Source: Globomyces pollinis-pini
Lineage: Eukaryota > Chytridiomycota > Chytridiomycetes > Rhizophydiales > Globomycetaceae
Reading direction: 5' to 3'
Assembly (NCBI GenBank): GCA_025399215.1
Contig: MU621470.1
Coordinates: 1,013-14,911, forward strand
Length of the DNA stretch: 13,899 bases
The position numbers were made by a program, and so were the translations under genes. This document shows positions 9,617-13,899 of this stretch, piece by piece (the first letter of the stretch is position 1; every line of letters starts with the position of its first letter). Under the pieces are notes generated by a model, which worked only from the letters and a program-made list of their open reading frames with translations, ran no database searches and was not told the DNA's origin.

Positions 9617-9692
9617 TTTATATAACATGAAATGACTCATGTTGAATGGTTTATTAACTTGGTTTTTCATACATCTTCAGAATGAGTCATTT
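9617..9692 (-). promoter_or_regulatory. Promoter of the repeat-protein gene: TATA box and inverted pair of TGASTCA sites
   Basis: Read on the minus strand, TATATAAA lies at 9624-9617, about 38 nt before the ATG at 9579. Upstream of it are two perfect bZIP-type heptamers, TGACTCA at 9633-9639 and TGAGTCA at 9683-9689. They are embedded in an 11-bp inverted repeat (AAATGACTCAT at 9630-9640 and ATGAGTCATTT at 9682-9692), with centres 50 bp apart. In yeasts such sites bind Gcn4 or Yap/AP-1 factors in starvation or oxidative-stress responses. Which factor acts here is inference. Confidence 0.6.
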
Positions 9693-10048
9693 TGACCACA
9701 TGTCACTTGACAGTTTTTGAAAACACTAATGTGATGAAATCATTAAAAATCATAATCATTGATTCATTTTGAATACTCAAAGAGTTTATAGTCTTGGATA
9801 GATTTCAATAATAGAATTAAACCAGAAAAAAAAATGGGTTTGAAAATCGCGTTTTGAAATACTGGTAGATACCTATACGAAATAACGGTAAATACAATGA
9901 TCATTTAAAACATTCAACACAATAATTACAAAGTATTCTCTTTACTTATTCAAAAAAAATCAACCACAACAAACAAATCTAATGTAATTTATTTCAAAAA
10001 GAAGTATCAAAAACCAATTTCAACAAGTAATATCAAATAAAGATGAAC
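9693..10048. other. Intergenic spacer, no gene seen
   Basis: Very AT-rich stretch between the repeat-protein promoter and the 3' end of the channel gene, with several short A/T runs and ATCATT-type words around 9735-9770. I find no coding signal, RNA gene or mobile element. Confidence 0.45.
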
Positions 10049-11335
10049 TTAAATGGCACCTACATCACCACCACTAGCATCACAATCAATCATCACCAAA
10101 TTGCCAGTATCCCCATCCCCATTTGCATCACATTTATCATCTTCTCGTTTCCCTCTTCCAAACTGTCGTCCCAAATCTGATACATCACGTACATACACAA
10201 AAATACGATAGATGATCAAAATCATTGGAAATAATACTGAAAAGGACCATAAAATCCATGATAGGATACCACCATCGTTTGTGAATATATACAATGAGAA
10301 ACATGATAATGGAATAGGTGAAAATCGAAAAGTGATATCAATATGTCTAGTTAATTTAATAGAATTTCGAATTGAAGTTGCCAAGACATGTACTACCGCA
10401 TATTCCAATAACGAAACCAATACAAAACCAAAAACGGTTGTGATAAATGTATCTAAAGCAGTTGAATAACTTACTTTGGGTAAATCAGAAGTCATGACGA
10501 AATTCAAGGTAACGGTTGATAACAGTAATGAAACTGCAAAACCTCCACGAGTTGGTAATGCTGTGACATCAATCCAATATCCAATTGATGAACAAACTCC
10601 AATAAAATATAATGGAATAATATACTTTAACAAATAAGTATTTGGTAAACGAGAAATGAAAATATCCAATTGTAATAAATCAAATGGTCGAGTATTTTCT
10701 CTAAAGGTAATCAATTCACGTTTGGTATCCACACGATTAACACTCCACAACAATAACGATCGACCTGCTAAAGAAGGATAAACTGGCCCACCCTCCAAAT
10801 CATCATAAAACGATAATGTCAAAGTATCTTGATTATGAGAATAAGAAATCAATTTCAAAGGTAAAACTTGACTATCAAAAGGAAATTTACCAAGATTGAA
10901 TGGAGATGCAAATGACATGATATAATGTCTTGACCAAAATACTGTACCATCATTTGATACTTTTAAAGTACTATCAAGAACTTCCATTTTACCCATTTCA
11001 TTCAGGAAATACACATCAGGTACCCAAATTTGTGATGGTTCTACTCTTAATGATTCTTGATCCAAAGTTTCATTATATTGTAATCGAGTATCAACCCATT
11101 GTAATCGTAAAATCAAATCCAATTCAAAACTATTTGAGATGGGATTAATATTTGATATCCGATCAATTCTATATTGAGATTTGATTATTGTAGGGGATTG
11201 TAAGAATTGAGGTCTTTTTATACGTTCATAAGTTCCATTTGTTAAACGATCAATAATGGCATTTAACGAAACGGATTGTGATTGGATGGTAATGAACCAT
11301 AGGAATGGTATCAAGAACTTTAAAAATCTTGTCAT
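10049..11335 (-). CDS. Pentameric ligand-gated ion channel (Pro-loop receptor, Cys-loop superfamily)
   Basis: Intronless, 428 aa, TAA stop. Signal peptide ~1-20. Extracellular beta-sandwich ~25-230 with the family landmarks LQWVDTRL (Trp80, Asp82, Arg84), IWVPDVYFLN (103-112) and the signature-loop apex KFPFD (150-154). Both signature cysteines are absent (Ala/Ser at 143-144, Val157), so it is a Pro-loop rather than a Cys-loop receptor. M1 ~233-255 with the conserved Pro241; M2 ~264-282 followed by LPKVSY; M3 ~292-317 with LLEY; M4 ~357-382 with FP. The M3-M4 loop is only about 40 residues, as in prokaryotic channels. Pore numbering gives Pro261 (-2'), Thr262 (-1'), Arg263 (0'), Gly265 (2') and Leu272 (9'). 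A -2' proline and no -1' glutamate is the pattern of anion-selective GABA-A/glycine receptors. It should act at the plasma membrane as a homopentamer. Ligand unknown; loop C has no vicinal cysteines. Confidence 0.95.
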   Translation of the reverse strand: MTRFLKFLIPFLWFITIQSQSVSLNAIIDRLTNGTYERIKRPQFLQSPTIIKSQYRIDRISNINPISNSFELDLILRLQWVDTRLQYNETLDQESLRVEPSQIWVPDVYFLNEMGKMEVLDSTLKVSNDGTVFWSRHYIMSFASPFNLGKFPFDSQVLPLKLISYSHNQDTLTLSFYDDLEGGPVYPSLAGRSLLLWSVNRVDTKRELITFRENTRPFDLLQLDIFISRLPNTYLLKYIIPLYFIGVCSSIGYWIDVTALPTRGGFAVSLLLSTVTLNFVMTSDLPKVSYSTALDTFITTVFGFVLVSLLEYAVVHVLATSIRNSIKLTRHIDITFRFSPIPLSCFSLYIFTNDGGILSWILWSFSVLFPMILIIYRIFVYVRDVSDLGRQFGRGKREDDKCDANGDGDTGNLVMIDCDASGGDVGAI

Positions 11336-11384
11336 TTCCTTTTTTTTTTCTTTGTTTGGAATTCAATTGATGAATTTGATTGAG

Positions 11385-11391
11385 TTTTATA
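11385..11391 (-). promoter_or_regulatory. TATA box of the channel gene
   Basis: TATAAAA on the minus strand, about 50-56 nt upstream of the channel ATG. It is followed by an A-rich purine leader (the T-run at 11341-11349 on the plus strand) up to the start codon. Position and leader composition are typical of a simple fungal-style promoter. Confidence 0.5.
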
Positions 11392-12110
11392 AAGATGCGG
11401 GAACGTTACACCGAATGGGGAAATGTTGGGATCTGTATGAGGGTTTCAAAGTTATGTCCATTCAATCAATGGTATGTGAATATTAAACACTCTTTACTTT
11501 TATCCTTGTTCAAGGGAATCCAATAGTGTCTTTGTTGGGATGTAAAACCTAATCAAATAAAAAATTTAAGTATCGGTGAAATTCTTCTTTGTACCATTAA
11601 GGCAAATCAAAATTATCAAAAACGATAATATGTTAGAAATCCACGAGAGAATAATTCTCCACGTTCATTACAAGACCAACAAGTACTATCAATGATCAAC
11701 AAGAATTCACTTAATGCGTTCGCTAGAGCACTCAGTCGTATACATCGGCCGAACTAGATTCTCTTAGTTACAGAAATGGAGCATCCTCATGCAGATACAA
11801 TCAATTCATTGCTTTCTATTGGACGTTGTCTGTTATCACTCATCAGCCCTGTGTCAAACCACACATGAATGTCAGAGCTCACATCAAATTGAACAACCTC
11901 AGTCCAGATGAAGAAGAATGATTGCGTCAATGGTATAAAAAGAGAGGAAACTATATAGGGAATACCACTCATTAAGGAAATGGAGAGAGCGAAAAGAACA
12001 ATAAAAGTGCCGAGAAATTATAGTTAGCACCAATGGAAATGGTAAAGCAATTTAGGTTGTAATTGTAATTACAGTTGTAAGATGCCTTAGAATTACAATT
12101 ATAGTAATTT
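11392..12110. other. Gene-poor interval with possible degraded coding remnants
   Basis: About 700 nt with no intact gene. Less AT-biased than the neighbouring spacers between 11640 and 11960, and short plus-strand frames there (for example about 11655-11750, ending at TAG) read like protein but break after about 30-35 residues. A 61-codon minus-strand frame (11787-11972) matches nothing I know. The right end (12040-12110) is a simple AT stretch with repeated TTACAATTGTAATT-like words. It could be a decayed gene or element, but I cannot identify a parent. Confidence 0.35.
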
Positions 12111-13115
12111 TCAAGGTTTCAAAAGAACTTTGAGTGTTGCCTTGGGGTCCTTGACATATTGTTGTAAATCATCTTCAAATCGCATCTTGCCACCATATCT
12201 TTTGACCAACCCATTAATCTCTGATTCAGCCCATTCGATAACTTCCACTCCTGAAGAGATTTTTTCATAACATCCATCTTGACAGCATATGGAGCATTGA
12301 TTGCGGTTGCCATCAATCCAGAATAGTGAAATTCACTGATTCCTTCGAAGAACTTGTCCAGGATGTCTGCTTTGACGTAGCCCCTCGACTGCTTTTCAAT
12401 ACGGAAGTCAACAATCATTGCTGCTTCACCGACTTGACCGCAGTTGGTTGGTAGTGCAATCACGAAGGCAGAGGATACGGGATATCAAATCTAATTGAAG
12501 TAGAGCGTTGTAGTTTGCTGTATCCTTGGTCAAGTTGGACAACAAGACCAAATGACAATCCTTGGTGACGATGTAGATAGTCTTCTTTGTGCTGTGAGAT
12601 GGTATAATGAAATGAGTTTGAGGACCAATTCCGATATGATTCAAAAGCTTGTAGACAAATAGCTCCTTTGTATCTGGTGGTTTGATGCTTTTCACATTAT
12701 CTTCGGTTGGTCCGTATTGATGAGTCTTGATGTAATATCGAACAGACTGAGTTCCATCGTTGACATCACAAGTGAATCCGGTTTGGATTCCGCTCTTCTT
12801 TGGAGAAAATGTAATATCAAAGAGACTTTGATCAAGACCTGCCTTGCCGTGTTGAAAGAGAAAGTAATCCTTGACAGCAGCTTGAATCACTTTAGCGTTT
12901 CCATCCAGATACTCTGCTATTTTGACTATAAGGGTTTCGTAGATTTCGTAGCGTTCCTTGCTTTGATAAAGGAAACCAGAGTGTCGCAATAGTTCAGCAA
13001 ACTTCAAACCATCTTTCGCTCTTCCAATACGAACTTGACGTTCTTGAATCTTGTGTATGGTATTTCCTATTTCCACAAACTTGTCCCATTTCCAGGTGTT
13101 TTCTTCGTCAGACAT
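12111..13115 (-). pseudogene. Unrecognised, possibly protein-kinase-like gene with two frame breaks
   Basis: Coding sense runs from ATG 13115 to TGA at 12113-12111 but changes frame twice. Frame 1 (to ~12464) encodes a helical N-terminus and then RYYIKTH (Lys130), DTKELFVYKLL (Glu151), a GIGP turn and RILCLRDCTTN (Asp219, Asn223). The sense then continues one base on (GQVGEAAMIVDFRI ...). Near T6 at 12260-12265 it shifts again to ISSGVEVIEWAESEI ... and a C-terminus rich in Lys and Leu. A beta3-like Lys, a Glu in the next helix, an LRDxxxN loop and an IVDF motif, in that order, resemble an atypical protein kinase or phosphotransferase. This is inference; I do not recognise the family. The first break could be a 31-nt GT-AG intron (12433-12463), but removing it deletes the LRDxxxN continuation. 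No intron explains the second. Either a young pseudogene or a gene with two single-base sequence errors. Confidence 0.55.
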
Positions 13116-13422
13116 TTTGCTGAATCGAAAAGAAAAAGTAAAATAAGGAGCAAGGACGAAGGTCGATCAATGACAGAAACCAATACTTTAGGGCAATTCG
13201 ATGATTCTAATTAATCCATTACCATGCTTTTCTATCTTGGATGAAAAACATTCTTCCTATTTCGGCGTGAGAAACACACGCAAGTTTGCGGCTGGCACTG
13301 AAAACTTCTAAACGTTTAAACTCTCAAATTTACTCCCCAATATTTTTGACTTGTATCCATATTTCAGCCCTTCGTTTCGATTTAAAAAACTAGCATCATT
13401 CGGTGCCTTATCTATACTACTC
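13116..13422. other. Divergent spacer between the kinase-like gene and the G-alpha fragment
   Basis: Contains the promoter of the minus-strand gene and the region where the 5' half of the G-alpha gene would have to lie. I searched it for a P-loop (GxxxxGKS) and a helical domain and found neither; at about 300 nt it is also too short for the roughly 200 residues required. The G-alpha frame is open from 13312. A segment at 13395-13430, one frame away, reads RCLIYTTHV and resembles a G-alpha switch I region. Confidence 0.5.
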
Positions 13423-13899
13423 ATGTGTTCTAATGTTGTTCATTTCATTGATGTCAGTGGACTGAAACATCATCGAAAAAAATGGTTGCAATACTTTGAT
13501 GATTGTCTGGCAGTGGTTTTTATTGTATCTTTGGCTTCATATGATCAAATGATGTTGGAAGATTCTACATCTAATCGCATGAAAGATGCATTAGACTTGT
13601 TTGAATTTATTTGCAACAATGAATTATTGGCTAAATCGGATGTTATTGTATTCTTAAACAAGTTTGATGTATTTAAAAAGAAAATTCAAAAGACTCCGAT
13701 TCGGAATTTCTTTCCAGATTATAACGGTATGCAGTTATATACAATGGCTAATTCAGAAGGCGATCCAAATAGCTATTCGGATGGTTTACAATATTTTAAA
13801 GGAAAATTTGAATCATTAAATCTATCACAATCAAAAACAGTTTCTTTTCACACTACTCAATGTACAAATACATCCTTAATGAAGAAAATCAGTGCAGAT
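13423..13899 (+). CDS. Heterotrimeric G-protein alpha subunit, C-terminal half, partial, with altered switch II
   Basis: Open to the right edge; the frame opens at 13312 and its first ATG is 13423. It matches the GTPase domain of G-alpha from beta-strand 3 onward: HFIDVSGLKHHRKKW (switch II), FIVSLASYDQ, STSNRM, FICNN, the G4 guanine motif FLNKFD, FFPDYNG, and a G5-like TQCTN, with perhaps 15 C-terminal residues beyond the window. Three departures are visible. The usual DVGGQ is DVSGL, so the catalytic Gln that positions the hydrolytic water is Leu (codon 13462-13464). The following switch II residues are Lys-His-His. The TCAT guanine loop is changed. No P-loop or helical domain can be found upstream. 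It is either a decaying 5'-truncated paralogue or a non-canonical G-alpha-derived protein. Family assignment is firm; functionality is not. Confidence 0.85.
   Translation, partial: MCSNVVHFIDVSGLKHHRKKWLQYFDDCLAVVFIVSLASYDQMMLEDSTSNRMKDALDLFEFICNNELLAKSDVIVFLNKFDVFKKKIQKTPIRNFFPDYNGMQLYTMANSEGDPNSYSDGLQYFKGKFESLNLSQSKTVSFHTTQCTNTSLMKKISAD

Noticed and set aside
10212..10469. Plus-strand open frame within the channel gene
   Set aside because: Antisense to the conserved M2-M4 coding region, with no independent coding signal.
11787..11972. 61-codon minus-strand frame
   Set aside because: No homology signal, no clear promoter, and it lies in an interval with broken frames on both strands.
12260..12265. 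Programmed -1 ribosomal frameshift at the A6 run of the kinase-like gene
   Set aside because: The context is G-AAA-AAA, not a canonical X-XXY-YYZ heptamer. A second, opposite frame change upstream makes indels or sequence error simpler.
12433..12463. A 31-nt intron explaining the first frame break of the kinase-like gene
   Set aside because: The size is right, but splicing removes coding-looking sequence joining LRDCTTN to GQVGEAA, and it cannot explain the second break. Left open rather than adopted.
1..13899. tRNA, rRNA, CRISPR array, transposase or integrase
   Set aside because: Looked for T-loop and anticodon-stem patterns, phased spacers and transposase motifs on both strands and saw none.

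Overview
The window is nuclear DNA from a compact, AT-rich eukaryotic genome. Six genes are recognisable as protein-coding and one tandem-repeat gene is new to me. TAA, TAG and TGA all serve as stops, so the code looks standard. The most distinctive trait is intron size. I can place fifteen introns by protein homology: fourteen are only 24-35 nt and one is 78 nt. They are GT-AG, and most carry a TTAAY/CTAAY branch-like motif just before the acceptor. A cytosolic-type pyruvate carboxylase, a glutathionyl-hydroquinone reductase of the ECM4 type and a NIPA transporter with a cysteine-rich ectodomain fit an early-diverging fungus or fungal relative (chytrid, rozellid or aphelid grade). This placement is an inference, and another unicellular eukaryote is possible.

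Layout. 1-173 (+): 3' end of a Kazal-like secreted inhibitor gene. 396-4191 (+): complete pyruvate carboxylase in 11 exons, 1169 aa. 4352-7520 (-): NIPA-family transporter in 5 exons, 999 aa, convergent with the carboxylase. 7758-8720 (-): glutathione transferase of the ECM4 family, 2 exons. 9136-9579 (-): small helical protein of three exact-period 44-residue repeats, with a promoter holding a TATA box and an inverted pair of TGASTCA sites. 10049-11335 (-): intronless pentameric ligand-gated ion channel. 12111-13115 (-): unrecognised, possibly kinase-like gene with two frame breaks. 13423-13899 (+): C-terminal half of a heterotrimeric G-protein alpha subunit running off the window.

There is no operon or obvious shared pathway. 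The gene set mixes housekeeping metabolism (carboxylase, reductase) with membrane and signalling functions (transporter, channel, G-alpha).

The best candidates for new biology are these. First, a Pro-loop (Cys-loop-less) ligand-gated channel whose pore signature looks anion-selective, in a genome that otherwise looks fungal. Second, a G-alpha fragment whose catalytic switch-II glutamine is leucine and which has no room upstream for its P-loop. Third, the 44-residue repeat protein under apparent bZIP control. Fourth, the ultra-short introns, two of which end in tandem acceptors. The stretch 11.4-13.4 kb looks degenerate compared with the rest.
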